Assembly (NCBI RefSeq): GCF_022682495.2
Contig: NC_071387.1
Coordinates: 200,362,143-200,426,142 of the forward strand
DNA length: 64,000 nucleotides
Direction of reading: 5' to 3'
From: Desmodus rotundus
Lineage: Eukaryota > Chordata > Mammalia > Chiroptera > Phyllostomidae
Shown: in pieces, positions 35,576-48,165 of the stretch
Position numbering within the stretch: the stretch's first letter is position 1
Layout of the letters: every line of letters begins with the position of its first letter
The notes under the pieces: model-generated
Database searches by the model: none
What the model was told of the DNA's origin: nothing
Seen by the model: only the letters and a program-made list of their open reading frames with translations
Translations under genes and position numbers: made by a program

Positions 35576-36692
35576 TACTGCAGAAGTTCTCCTATCAGAA
35601 GTGGTAATTGGTTAGTTGACTGAAAATAATAAAGAGTAGAATCATTAAAATCATAATCTAAACATTTTTGACTTAAAGAAAATTAGTGTCTATTCATTTG
35701 CCAATATAGTTATAGAAGAAGAAGGGCTTCTTTTTTTCCGTATAGGTCTGCTCATTGGAGTTTGATACTATTTTTCATGGACTTTATCCAACAGTTTTCA
35801 GTTTCTCATTCTCTTAAGTGAACCAATAAACTAATGATACTTGTGAGATTGACTGAAGGACGTATTTAGATGTTGGTGATTTTTTTCTTACCAATCATTA
35901 ACAGTTGTCACGCACTTAATTTCACTGCAATACTTCAACTCAATGAATGAATCAACTTGTTTTCAAGTAATTCAAATGTGCCTTCATAAAAATAATGATT
36001 TTTATATTGTGTGGATAGGTCATTAGTTTATATAATATTCAACTAACTTGGGTAATTATGGTGACAAGTACCTCTGACCAAAACAAGTTTGCAGACCAGT
36101 AAAATTTATCTTTGGTAAATTAACAAAGCCCCTGGTCAGAGCCGTGTGCTTTGGTGGTCAGAGTTCCACTTTGAGTAACAAGAGAAAATGCAAAGGAAGG
36201 CAGATGGGAAGATAAATCAGAGAGAGAAAAACAGCCCCAGAATTGAAGGACAGGATTCATAAGTTACAAAAGTGAACTTTGCCTCTTTAAGACTTTAAAT
36301 TGTCACTTCCTGAGTTTTCACTGCCCCCATCTGTTCCTCCTTTACCTGTTGTTAATAATAATAAGTAAAAAATGCTAGAAAATTCAAAAGATCAGATGTC
36401 TCTTCTAACTTCTTTATTTAATCCAGTCACATTTATTCTGTAACTCTGCAGAAATGACTTTAGAGATCATCTAGTCCCATGTTTGTCAGTCAAAAGAGTA
36501 CAATTTTCTCTTCAAAGTGAAATTTTAGAAAGAGTTGCAATGTATTCATGGTGGAGGAATAAGGTGGTGTCGTCGCTACCCTCTCCCACTGTCCCCCCGG
36601 ACCAGCACAGAGGCCTAGAGCTATGAAGACCATCAAATGCCTTCCATAATCTTGTTCTGTCCTTACAGCCAGTCTAGAGTTAGTCAGATTAA

Positions 36693-36720
36693 GCACACAC
36701 ACACACACACACACACACAC
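36693..36720. repeat. (CA)n microsatellite
   Basis: About fourteen uninterrupted CA units. Confidence 0.97.
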
Positions 36721-37494
36721 GAGTAAAGGCACTGATAACTAATGCAGATTTTACTGCAGATTTCTTGGGAATTTGGAGCAGAGCTGTTATACGGTGCAAC
36801 ACACCATAACACAGCCTAAGACCCTCAGTGCATCCGAAGGTGTATGCCATGTGGCGCTTCTCACATCAGTTCAGTGTCTCTCTCTCTCTCTTTGGTTTTT
36901 CACCCCTTCTCTGGCTCCTCAAGCTGCCTGCATCCGTGCCCATATTTCCCCCATATACACACGCCAGCCAGTTCTTCTCTTAAATAAGGAAAGTCACCTG
37001 TCCACCAGTACTAACACCTGTTTTTTAGCTGCATGTGCCACCCATACCTCTCCCGGGGCCCTTGGAAAACCAGCCACACACTAATCTTGTCCCATTGTAA
37101 GTGAGGTATGCTTGCTACCATGTAACTACCATGAAATAAAACACATTTCAAAGACTAAAGATATCCACCCCCATGCACATCTGTGAGCTAATAGTGTAAC
37201 GTGAAATGAGAGGTTTTCTATCAGTCTCACTGGAGTCCCGTGAACAACAGATAATTCTTTCATTCACAGCGTCTGAATTATGATTCACCCCTTCTTGTAT
37301 TTGTGCTGTGATTCTAGCTGATCACACTAGAATACTAAAATATGGCTCTTGTTAGTAATGCTTTCCCCACTCACATATCAGAATGAGACTTTAAGGGATA
37401 TTCTCCCCAAGATATCTCCCTCCCCTCTTCTCTCATCTCCATGATTTTCTTAAAAATATATTATTACCTACAGTAGATAAGAAACATGTTTGAA

Positions 37495-37695
37495 AAGATC
37501 AACAAAATTTACACAAACCTTTAACTAGACTAATCCAGAAAGAAGAGAGAAGATTCAAATTACTGAAATCAGGATGAAAAAGCACTCATCATTATTGATC
37601 TCACAGTAATAAAAAATTATAGGGAAATACCATAAACAGCTGTATTCCAACTAGTTAGATAACCTATATGATGGACAAATTTCTAGAAATGTTGC
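37495..37695 (+). repeat. L1 ORF2 fragment, sense
   Basis: Sense ORF2-like landmarks: 'cctttaactagactaatcc', 'agaagagagaagattcaaat', 'aaatcaggatgaaaaagc', and 'gatggacaaatttctagaaa'. The frame is broken by stops. It is an internal, ancient L1 piece with neither end present. Confidence 0.7.
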
Positions 37696-40600
37696 AGGCA
37701 GCTTGCTAGCCAGGAAGCTCCCGCTTCACACTCCAGGGGATTATAGCATCCTCTGCCAGGAAGATTAATATTGCTCCCCTCCCCAACTTCAGTACCAGAG
37801 TGGGGGAGGGGCCAGGGGAAGGCAGGCACATCTGCAGTACAAGTCAAAATGGTGCGGAAGACATGCTGGGCCAGAGAGGCCTGTAAGTCTAGCCTGGGGA
37901 AAGAGGTGATCCAACCTGAAGTGTGCAGAAGTTTGGAAAGCTGATTTGTCATTTTGAGAAAGCACCTGGCCCATCCCAGAGCCAAGCTAATATAATCCCA
38001 GGGGAGCAAAGGAACTCTTGCCCCAGTCACCCACACTTGCCCTCTGCGTTCACACATCCTCTCTCCATGGCCCTGAGTCAGCTGCCCGGAGGTCCGAGGC
38101 TGTGCGGCTCCCCATGCAGGCTCCAGGAGGAAGCCTGATATGGACAACAGCTGGAAACACACGATAAACTATCCGCACGCTGGACTGTGCTTTAGTACGG
38201 AGCAGACACTCCAGACACTGGCCTTCATCTGGGCCCCACTGAAGAGAAGATTGGACTTTTTCCTTGGCGAGGCAGACAGAGACGGGCCACTGGGAAGTGA
38301 GGAGAGGAACTATCTTAATTGTACATCGTTAATAAACCATTCCTCAGAGCTGCAGCCCCCCATGTGGGTCTCAGGAAATTCTTTTCCTTTAGATACCACA
38401 AGATCCCACTTCCAGCAGGAGCAGAAAGACACAAACTCCAAAACTGGTTCCCTATCTGCAACAGCCTACTGCAAACCCTCTCGGCTTGGTGGAATTAAAC
38501 TTTTGTAAAAGGGGATCTTAAATGGGAAATACTTTTAAAAGGAGTTCAGGGAGCTTAGTTTGCTTTTCTTTATTTAGGTTTCCTACTGCAGTCTGAGGAG
38601 CTATTGACCAACAGCCACTTAGCTCGAATTGCTTCCCCTTGCCTCCCTCCTGACTCAAGGCAAAGGATTTTCTTTACCTTCTTTCTAGTCCCATGTGAAT
38701 ATCCAAGGCTGTATTTCCCTTCTCTGGACTTAGCAATTATCTGAAACTTGCCTGAAGGAAAAGCCAGAGCACATTGGAGCATCGCACCTCTCGGGCAGTC
38801 AGAGGGGAAATTGATGGTTGTGTTGAAGGGAGATGGTTGGCCCCTATGGTGGTGCACAGGGTCCCCAGAGTGAAGAGATGAGGCTCTGATTCTTCTAGCA
38901 AGGAGATCCTGGGGCTGGCACAGGGTTGTAGCTATGGGCTCCATCGCCCCGTTGCTCCCTCTTGGCCTTGGGAGTACACCCTGCTTTTCCGCCCCTTGTC
39001 TCCACTCTCTCCTCCCCTAACATGAATCTTTTCCTAGACAGAGGGATGTTTTAGGGGCCAGAAAAGTTGAGAAGCCTTTCTTCTGTGACCGTCTTCATGC
39101 CATTGTTCTCTTTACTGCCTCCAAGCCTCAGGCTTTTGCAATTCAAAAGCCAGAAGAGACTCATTTCTTCAGTGTTTTCAACTGGCCCCTTTCTACCCTG
39201 GGTCAAGAGTTCAGACTGCCTGCCTCTTCTAGGAAGAGAAAGGAATGAGAAGAGCAAAAGGGGGAGTAAGACACATGGGCAGGAGCAGGGAAAGCATAGT
39301 GATTAATACTTCTAAACATCACTATTTTAGAGGTAGACCCACACCACCCTGTCTCAGCCTCCTCCTCTCCCTCCTACATTCTTTGGTGGCCTCTAAGATC
39401 TTTGTGAAGGACCCTCTGAAAACGTGGACACAAAGCACTGCCCAGAATGACCTGAGATTTCACTTAAAATAGGATCTTGCCTTTGTGGGAGACATTGTAA
39501 AATGATCAGTGCAAGCAAAACTTAGCTTCCCATGATGAACGGGAAAAAAATTCAGAGTCCTTTCAGTGAAGAAACAAACACACCACTGGTGCAAAGTCTG
39601 AAGTTCCCTGCCTGCCTCTGCCTCCTTCATTATTCTGCGTTTAGAAAAAAATGAAAACCCTCCTTTCTGCTTCCAGCAATGGAAGATAGTTTAGCTAAGA
39701 AAGCACATATTTTGGGCAGAGTTAGGGAACAGACCACACTGTTTGTAGAAAGGAAAGGAGTTGTGTTGGAAAAGGCAGAGGCAGTGCTTAGAAGGAAGAT
39801 GGTGAGAAGCCTCCCCAGGAAAGGAGGACAACCTCCCTCCAGTCCCTGGAGATAGAATAAGAAAGGACAGCTTCTCCCTTCTGCCCCTGAGTTGGGACGG
39901 TAAAGACCAGCACAAATGCTCAATGCTTAACTTACATTGCTGGACACATTGCCCCTCACCTGCCAAGTCTGAGGTGAGAGAACTGGCTTGGATCCTGCAG
40001 CATCTCAAAACACAGAAATGTAAGTCAAGAGTTTCAGACGCAGCTGCCTGGCTTTCTCGCAGACCATGGTCCCCATGATAACAACTCAGTTGCTTTAGCA
40101 TGGGGTCCCGCACTGCGTCAATGTATTAGAATTTAAAATTTTAGGTCACAGATCCTTTTCAGAAGCTAACAAAAGAAAAAACCTTTTTCCTCCATGTATT
40201 GCTTAGAGTTTCAGGAGATTCATGGAGCACCCCGATTAGAACCCTGGCTGTGGAGTGTTGATTCTCTTTAAAGTCTCTTGGGATCAGAGATCTCAGAATA
40301 GAGAAAATGAACCTGGTACAGATATTAAAAGTCTTCCCCAGTGGCCAAGTGCAAGCTCGCCCTGCCCAGATCTAAGTCCACTCACCTGGTAGGTCATTTC
40401 ATATTCTTTTATCCCAAGAGCAAATGCTTGCTCTCTCCTTCCACAGGTGGGGAAAGCTACTACTACCTACGTTCTTCATGGACATATTTTTGTGTAACAA
40501 CTGAGTATACAACTCCTGCAGAGGCCACTTGTTCTCCCCAAGATGCATTCTCCCTTCTTCCTTTTACTTGCAGAACCTCCAGTTTTATTTGGGTCCATAG

Positions 40601-42912
40601 TTACTCATTTTCGGAGTACATTTTTCTTTCTTCCTTGCAGCTAAAATAGTTATGGTGACTACTTTCTGGCCAATACCATAAGAGTAGAAGTGGTATTACA
40701 CAACTTTCAAATCATACCCTGGGAAAGGAAACTGATTTCTCTCCACTTTTTTCTACCTATTTCCCAAGGGCTGCAGTGTGCTGGTAAGCTAACTTCAAAT
40801 ACATAGACAAGAACAACACCTTGTAAAATGAAAAATTAGGCTGGGTTCCTAATTGGATGAACTCGAGGAGCTGGCTACCTCATGGATCATCCACTGTGAG
40901 AAGCAGGAAATTTGCACCTTGGTTAGAGCCACTATATTTTGGGGTCTCCTTGTTTAAGCAGCATAACCCAACTAACACTTAACAACAACAATGAAAAATG
41001 CTACATTAAATTTCAAAATCTTCTGAGACTGATAAGGAAAAGGTTTACATGTAAGTAAGCAAAAGTAGGCACTACTTCTCCATTTGCTTGAAAAGTTTCT
41101 GGAAGTGACTTAGCCCAGGGTCATGTAGTCTGGCAACAAACAGACCTCTTATTCGTTCCTTCTTTTTTAGGGACACATGCTGCTTGTCTGTGGCAATCCC
41201 GTGAACACTGTCACTCAGGGCTATTTTTATGTCAACTTTGCATATTTCAGTTGGGAAGTTATGGAATTCCCATGCTGTTCTTGAGGACTCTGTTTACACA
41301 GATGCTGGGTCCTAAGAGGGCAGGGGAAGCGTGTGCCATAGAACTGAGGGTTCTTATGAATTTTCCCAGATGTCTGGGTTTCAATGCACGTGCAGCAATC
41401 AGCCCTGCAGTTGCTTAGAAAACGGTTTGTGGGATGAGAGCTCGCACCAAGGCAAGGAAATCTGTGCAGAGCCGTGGGCCAGGGCCCAGGACGGTGGCAT
41501 TTCATCTAGATTTTCTTCTCTGAGGGAGGCTGTGCCTCACATGAGGGTTATAAGCAGGATCCTACCATGAACTGTCTGCTCTGAAGGACCTGAGAGAGAC
41601 TGTGAGCTACAGTCAGACCCACGCCTGCTCCAGCTGCTCCAGTGGGATCTGCTGCCATTGTCAGAAGGCATGCCACTTCCCCCAAGGATGGACACTCTTG
41701 TTTACATTTTTATCGAAATTTGGGCACATCCTGACATCAAAATACTCCATTTCTGGCAGCAATGTCTCCAGCAAAAAAGGAACAGTTGTCACTCAAAGAT
41801 TCCATTTTTGGTGCATCCAAACACCAAGACTAAAATCATGTAAAGGCAACACAACTGTGACATTTCAAACTCTGCCCAGAAAGAACACAAATGACAGCAA
41901 GACATGGGGCTGAAGACATGGGGCAGGGAGGAAAGGGAAATGAAAGAAGAGCCACAACAAGGAAAATATTATGCGCCTGGAAATGAAACTTCACAATGCT
42001 GGGACTCCCCCTTGCAGCCCCAGGGACTGACTCAGCACACACTGATAAAACGCTAAAAAAGATTCTTTATTCATTAGGACTAGACCCAAGTTAGGTTTCT
42101 CTACAGCCAGCCTCACTTACTAGACTCCCTTGGGTGCTTTTGTTTCTCTTTTCCCACAGCTCTTGGGGGTCCCCAGTTACGCCACTGAGCTGGCCTGGAT
42201 TTTTTTTTTTTCCAGCAGAAGGCAGGGGTCCAAGATTACTTCCTCTGTTATGGATAAAAGATAACTGTTCATTTAAAAAGGTAAGTGAGCATGGGAAGAG
42301 GGGCAGCTAATACAGAGATGATATAACGTGTTTGGGAGCTTTGTGAGTATTTTTCAAACCCCAGGTTTTGCCCAGGATATTCCCATAGCAACAGATACTG
42401 CCTGGTATTATTACTGTTGTGTCGTTGTCTCACTTTATTATCTTTAAATATTCAATCCCAAGGCGAGTGACTTTTAAGTCTTTCTCATTTAAGACAAATT
42501 ACTAAATGTGTAAGGGCTAGTTTGTAAATGTCATCTGAAACCTGACTCAGAGACACACTATAGCTCTTGAAACAGTTTGCTTTCTGAAGGTGCTGAAAGG
42601 GGTATTGCCTCGGTGTCTGTCCCACAACTTTGTGATTTCCATCAAGGGAGGAAATGCAATTTCTGTTCCTAAGAGAAGAGTCCAGATGGTAAAGATCAGT
42701 AATAATTTCAGAAGCTCAGCCTGAATTTTTCCAGAGAAATTGTGTCTTTAACCCAGTGGGGGAAAAGAAAGAGGAAAAGCGTGGGCCTTCCTGAGGTACA
42801 CTTTTTCCAAGTCAACAAACCATAAACAATCCAATGAAGAGTACACACTCCGCCAACTCTAACAGCCCAGAATCTCAAATCTAGCCGCAAGGTCATCTAT
42901 CTGAGCTCTTTA

Positions 42913-43134
42913 TTTTATTTTCTTTTATTTTAGATTTTATTTATTTATTTTGAGAGAGAGGGGAAGGAAAGGAGAAAGAAAGGGAGAGAAACATCAATGT
43001 GTGGTTGCCTCTCACGTGGCCCCTTCTGGGGACCTGGCTCACAACCCAGGCATGTGCCCTGACTGGGAACTGAACCTGCGACCCTTTGGTTTGCAGTCCA
43101 GCACTCAATCCACTGAGCCACACCAACCAGGGCT
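42913..43134 (-). mobile_element. VES SINE (bat tRNA-derived), antisense
   Basis: Read on the minus strand, it starts 'gccctggttggtgtggctca', has a tRNA-type B-box region near 'ggttcagttcccagtcag', continues 'ggcacatgcctgggttgtga', and ends in 'tctctc' followed by an A-rich tail. Plus-strand flanks both read tatctgagctcttta (42898-42912 and 43135-43149), a perfect 15-bp duplication. VES is a SINE family of yangochiropteran bats. It lies about 3.1 kb upstream of IL7R. Confidence 0.93.
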
Positions 43135-45100
43135 TATCTGAGCTCTTTAAATACAAAGGGCACGTAACTTACCACAGTATGAAAGGAAAAAGAAAATCTT
43201 TATGTGCTTTGTCTGTTTAACAAGTGGTCTGAACGGTCACAAAAACAGAGGGAGAGGAGAGACGTGACTGACCGATTGACCCTGGGAGTCTTACCAGGTC
43301 ACTATTTCTACTCGTACCTGAGAGATAATCAAATGCTTTTCATTTTTTATGATTCTGCGTATCAGGGAACTCACGAAAGGAAGACAAGCTATAAAAGAGG
43401 GAAGAGAGAAGGTAGCTGTGAAAGGCAGCGACCAGAGAAAGCCGTGCTCTCCAACCAAGCTGCTGCGTCAGGGCCAGCTTCGCCCACAGTTCAACGCTCA
43501 AATCCTGATTTCACAGCTGGAGGCTCAGGTGTGCTGAGTGCCCTTCCTGATCTGCCTTTCTCATCTCTCCACTTCTCTCATGGGGACAGGTGGAGTGAGG
43601 CTGTCCTTCCTCGGGTTGTCTACATTTCCCAAGGACTAATGGGACTTGGGTGAAGAAAGTAGAGGAGGCACCACAGCTCCCCATCCCCTCCACAAGGACG
43701 GGTGAGCTTTCTCCTCTCTTTGAGCACCCTGTGCTTTTTCTAGGTTTCTCTCCGAGGTCCTTCGGCATCTCCTGCCCCACCCAAAGAGAGCAAGCACCCC
43801 AGTGGAAATCCCCTGAGCCAACTAGCACATGCTGTACCAAAATATTGTGCCTAGGCTTTGTTCTTTTACATCTTCACAACTAAAGGAAAGAGATACAATC
43901 AAAATGATAGTCCACTTAAATGATAAACAAGAGAATTTAAAGAGACATGACCCAATTACTCACCCACGGAGTGACAATTGGTGAGCAGTTCATGAGATCT
44001 AAGCTGGTGAAAGATAGAATTGGTGATTTCTCCTTGAACACTTACTTAGTTCATGGAAATTTATAACTTTCTTGAAAGGATATTCAACTCAACACAGAAA
44101 ACACACCAAGTTTTGTGAATCAGGCTTCCGATTTTCTAGCCAAGCTTTAAAAACAAGATTAAAAACAAGAACACAAATTATTATGTGATGAACCAAACTG
44201 TCACTCTCTATTTGATTTAGAAGATGTTTGAAAATAAAGTGCCAAAAAGAAAAAAAATGGCCTCAGCAGAGGGTGAGGAAAGATTATGTCCTGGTTACTT
44301 GGCTTCTTGCTCTGAAATACCCTGTGAGTGTCCAGTCTGGGGTGGGACATCATAAACAGGGCACCCCATCTCTCACTGTCCCTGCCTCAACCCTGAAGAG
44401 GGGTTCCCAGAGACTGGCACAAATGCCCCATCTCCCTTCTCCTTTGATGAGATGGTCACGTGACTGTAATGATGAGACAGACTAAGTCAGGCAGCTTTCA
44501 AAGAACCACTGCTAAGTGTCAACGTGCTGGAGGATGTTGTTTACCTTTGTTAGTTTCACCATTTTTACAGGCCCAGGGAACCAATTCTACCCAACAACAG
44601 TGAATTGAACAGAAGCTCATCACTCACTGTCCCCTCCACATCGGTGTCTTCAGTACCTTCAAACTGTAGTCATGGCTTCAAATTGTGGCTTTGTTCCCAA
44701 AGAGAGGCCCTGGGAGTCAAGGGAGTGCAGTCTTATGGCTTAAATCCAGGTGAGATTAGTCACCAAATGAGCAGCAGTATGTCCTACAGAAGGTGCTTCT
44801 GTCCTTTAACGACAGGACTGCTCTTAACCTGGGCCTCCAAACTGGGACTCTCAGTGGCTTACAGACAAAAATCCAGGGATCACCAAGAGGTCAGCCGGAC
44901 TTAACAAATACCACTCCTTTAACCACCAGGCCAAGCTGGGAACAACTTTGCTTGGTAGACGAGCGTGGGGAGAGTCTGAATTGTGTCTGTCACTGTCTCA
45001 GGCTTCTGCCCTGCATACGTAGATACCAGCGTGGTTTAATGGACCACACGTTCCTGAAAGTTGTGTGGCAACCAGATTTTCATAAACAGAATCCTGTTTT

Positions 45101-45347
45101 ATTTTATTATTGTTTTTTGAGTCCTCACCTGAGTATATGTTTATTGACTTTGGAGAGAGGAAGCGGGGGAGAGAGAGAATGAGAGAGACATCGATGTATG
45201 AGGGAAACATCCATCAGTTGCCTCCTGTACACACCCCAACCAGGGACGGAATCCACAGCCTAGGTATGTGCCCTGACTGGGAATCAAACCTGCAAACTTT
45301 TGTTGTAAGGAACAATGCTCCAACCAACTGAGTGCCCTGCCAGGGCT
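45101..45347 (-). mobile_element. VES SINE, antisense, more diverged
   Basis: The minus strand begins 'agccctggcagggcactcag', has a tRNA-like core with a B-box-like 'ggtttgattcccagtcaggg', then 'cacatacctaggct', and a CT/A-rich tail. Flanks agaatcctgtttt (45088-45100) and agaatcctatttt (45348-45360) form a 13-bp duplication with one mismatch. It lies within 0.9 kb of the IL7R start codon. Confidence 0.88.
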
Positions 45348-45399
45348 AGAATCCTATTTTGAATGCATGGAGAAAATAGCTATTTTATCCGATAAACGA

Positions 45400-45595
45400 G
45401 AGATCATCGGACTTTTTCTCTAAAGGACCAGATAGTAAAGATTTTACATACTTTGTGCACCTTACAATTTTTGTCTCAGCTACTCAGCTCTCCTGCTGTA
45501 GCACAAAAGCAGCCATGTTTCAATAAACTTTTATTTACAAAAGCAGACAGTAGGCCAAATTTGGCCCCTTGGCCACAGTGTGTCAACTCCCAAAT
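45400..45595 (+). repeat. hAT-Charlie-like non-autonomous element
   Basis: Landmarks in order: 'ggactttttctctaaaggac', 'cagatagtaaagatttta', 'ctcagctactcagctctcct', 'agcacaaaagcagccatg', 'caataaacttttatttaca', and 'ccaaatttggcccc'. I recognise this as a widespread placental hAT-Charlie MITE, but I am unsure of the exact subfamily name. It ends about 0.5 kb before the IL7R TATA-like element. Confidence 0.7.
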
Positions 45596-46027
45596 TAAAC
45601 AAATAACTCTGTTGGGTGAGGTATAAGTAACTACTAGGGCTACACAGAGAACAAAACAGAAAAATCGCTCATCTTGTGAAATGCTCTATGTTCAGAGATT
45701 GTAGGTGGACTATTTAACACATATAATATGTACAATGACTTACCTCATTAAGTGTACAGTCTTTCTTTAGAGCTAAACTGATCCCTGGCAATCAGCTGAT
45801 TGGCTTTGTAGGTTTAGATTTTTGTCCTATGATTCTTTCAAAGTGGGTCCAATTCACACTCTAGTCTAAAGTAGTTTGAGTTTACATCTAAATCCACTAC
45901 CTTACTTTCAAATAAGCCCAGTAAGCTTGGGGCTGCCAGGAGGAATACCAGAGGAAGATAATAATTTCAAATGCTCTACCTCTTCATTTCTTCTCCTCTG
46001 CTTACAACAGCAATATTTTTACTCTGG

Positions 46028-46035
46028 CTTCCTGT
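46028..46035 (-). promoter_or_regulatory. Candidate Ets site (PU.1/GABP) of IL7R promoter
   Basis: The plus strand reads cttcctgt, so the minus strand is acaggaag, a strong Ets-family core. Published work on IL7R transcription assigns control to PU.1 and GABP-alpha through an Ets site in the proximal promoter. The site lies about 190 bases before the start codon. Functional use here is inferred. Confidence 0.4.
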
Positions 46036-46098
46036 TTCTGGTACATGCCTTCTTTTTTTTGCCATGTTTATACTTCCCCCTGTCTGTGGTTAAGTAAG

Positions 46099-46105
46099 TA
46101 TAAAG
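46099..46105 (+). promoter_or_regulatory. TATA-like element of IL7R
   Basis: TATAAAG lies 120 bases upstream of the IL7R ATG. It would place transcription start near 46130, in front of a pyrimidine-rich leader. No CpG island is present. Confidence 0.35.
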
Positions 46106-46218
46106 CCCTATTGCTGTAGCTTTAAGTCTCTCTTACTCAATCTCGCGTGCTTTCTCTCTCTCATTCATTCCTACACATAGGCTCACACGCCTGCTTTCCT
46201 CTACTTCTCTCCCTCAGT

Positions 46219-46300
46219 ATGGCAATTCTAAGTACAGCTTTTGGTATTCTTTTCTATTTACTTCAAGTCGTTTCTGGAGAAAGTGGCTATGCACAGAACG
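46219..46300 (+). CDS. IL7R: IL7R coding exon 1 (signal peptide)
   Basis: This exon starts interleukin-7 receptor subunit alpha (CD127). The protein is a type I membrane receptor that pairs with the common gamma chain to bind IL-7, or with CRLF2 to bind TSLP, and signals through JAK1 in lymphoid cells. The ATG has A at -3 and G at +4. It reads [20 protein letters not shown], a hydrophobic signal peptide, followed by ESGYAQN. Human cleavage is known after Gly20, and that residue and the following ESGYAQN are conserved. The exon has 27 codons plus one base, then the donor 'aacg|gtgagt'. The leader just upstream ('cattcattcctacacatagg', 'ctcacacgcctgc', 'ctccctcag') resembles the human 5' UTR as I recall it. 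Confidence 0.96.
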
Positions 46301-47959
46301 GTGAGTCATTTCTAACTTTTCTTTAGGATTTCAGATTACCTTGAGTACATGCTTCAGGTTGCTCAGATCTCTCATAGACCTGAGCCAGGCACAGGGCTGG
46401 AATGGAGAACTTGCCACTGTTCTCTCATTGTGTGTGTTCGAACCACCAGGACAGGGGGCTGGGGGTGGTTTATAAAGTCTTAGAATTTTCAGGAGAAATG
46501 CATTTGTCTCTCCCAACGTGGATCTTAATGCTGGTCAATTCCTCTGCTCTTACAAAAGGAACACCCACTCGGATGCTACAGTTGAGCTTGTTGGTTATAC
46601 CTTGTTAAGAAATGAAGCTAGATTTGTTTTGCTTAGCTTTTCCAGAGGTTCCAAAAACATAACTTTCATGATAAAATGATGTCTAGAAATAACAACTTTG
46701 TTTGCACCTACCCTTACTACATCCCCAGCACCTAAAGAGTGTGTAGGACACAGTGGATATTCAATAGATATCTGAAAATGTCTTCAAAATACCTAAGTTT
46801 TGATAGATTTATGTGAGATTCCTAATAACTAACAATAGAAAAAGATCTCAATGAGTTGTCTCATTGAAACATATTTAATTGTCTTCATATTAACAAATTT
46901 ACTATCATATAATAGTTTTCTTTGGGATCCTTGAAGAACTTAGTATCTAGAAGCGGATGCTGCCTACTCAGTAAATATGTTGTGATTACAATAAAACTGT
47001 AGACAAAGGCACAGCAGCAGCAGCAATGGGGTGGAGAGGGGGGCTACCTGGGAAGGTGGACTACCAGCTTGCTCATGAAAATTAAGCTCTTTCACTTTAA
47101 GAGTTAAAACTTTAAGAGTTCACTTTAAGAGTTTGATATCTTCCTGTCGAAGCTATCAAACACATCAGCCTAATGACTCAGCTTAGATTTTTAAGTCATA
47201 TAACTACTAAGGATGGAAATCCCTAGAATGCTTTTATTACAGGAATTGTCAGAGGGTTGACATTTTTCACAGCGTGACCACGTATGAGTCACTTTGTGGG
47301 GGACGATGATTATTCCACAGTAAACATTGCCTTGCGTTTTGCACAGAGAAGCTTGGCAAACAACACCCAAATCTTACTCTTTGGAGGATAACATATTCGT
47401 TCCCTCTGCTTCTTCCTGGTGACCACGCGATTTTTAAAAGAAATAAAAATTGTCATAAAAGCTAAGTTTTCACCTCAACTTCTTAAATTTCAGACATTTT
47501 TAGGAGATCTGTAACCACCCGTCCACACGATGACGTCGAACTACTTCCCAGTTTGGTGTGAAAACTAATCAGCTGCTGGTTGTTGAAAGATAAGTTAGTT
47601 CTCCGAGAACCACAAGGGTGATCAAGAGAAGAAGTAGCTACTTTTGAAAAATCGAAACCACTTACACTTTTAATCGACTAATTCTTTGCAGCAGGTAGAC
47701 GTCGAAACCATGCTACCTCGTCTATACTACACATTCCAAAAGGATTAAATTTTTATGAAAAAATGTGCTTAGATAATGAGCATTTAAAAAGTAGTAAGTT
47801 AAGTCGCTGTGGTTCAAAAGCTCTATGTAGTTTCAAAGCCCAAGCAACAACACCTTTGGCATAGTACTCTTTTTCAAAGGAGCCCCAAAGTTTTCGTGTT
47901 CGCATTCTCAGAATTAGAATTCTTGTCTTACCTCTTCATTACTTATTTCTCAAAAATGG

Positions 47960-48165
47960 ATATGATAATAGTCATAGATAACCCTTGTTGAGGTTTTACT
48001 GTGTTCTAAGCTAAGTCTTTGTAGTTGTTCGTCATAATAACATGAATTTACATATCAGTACCCTGAAGCTTAGAGAGGGTGAGTAATCTGAGAGAAGACC
48101 ACAGCTACAAAGCAGAATAGCCAGCATTTGAACCCACATCTGTCCAGTTCTGGTGTTGGGGACCT
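47960..48165 (-). repeat. MIR SINE, antisense
   Basis: Plus strand shows 'gaggttttactgtgttctaa', 'gctaagtctttgtag', 'gaagcttagagagggtgagt', 'cacagctacaaagcag', and 'gcatttgaacccacatctg', a full reverse MIR order. Confidence 0.8.

Larger units (their letters stand above)
17088..46098. other. SPEF2-IL7R intergenic region
   Basis: About 29 kb separate the SPEF2 stop codon from the IL7R promoter (the undefined SPEF2 3' UTR occupies its left end). I recognise only interspersed and simple repeats, listed separately. The longest open frames (for example 159 codons at 37683-38162 on the minus strand and 149 codons at 43204-43653) have no recognisable domain, splice context or codon pattern. Stretches such as 23.6-27.3, 28.3-30.2, 30.4-33.6 and 38.2-42.9 kb look like unclassified non-coding DNA. 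Enhancers of IL7R are known to lie several kilobases upstream in mouse, but I cannot place one by eye. Confidence 0.6.

Noticed and set aside
37683..38162. 159-codon minus-strand open frame
   Set aside because: No recognisable domain, no splice sites that fit, and it overlaps other random frames; likely chance in GC-richer DNA.
42300..42800. Glucocorticoid-responsive IL7R enhancer, known about 3.6 kb upstream in mouse
   Set aside because: No clear palindromic receptor site could be seen by eye; an alignment to the mouse element would be needed.
43965..43995. Inverted repeat around a gtgacaattgg word
   Set aside because: Arms pair only with a gap and several mismatches; weaker than chance-level hairpins nearby.
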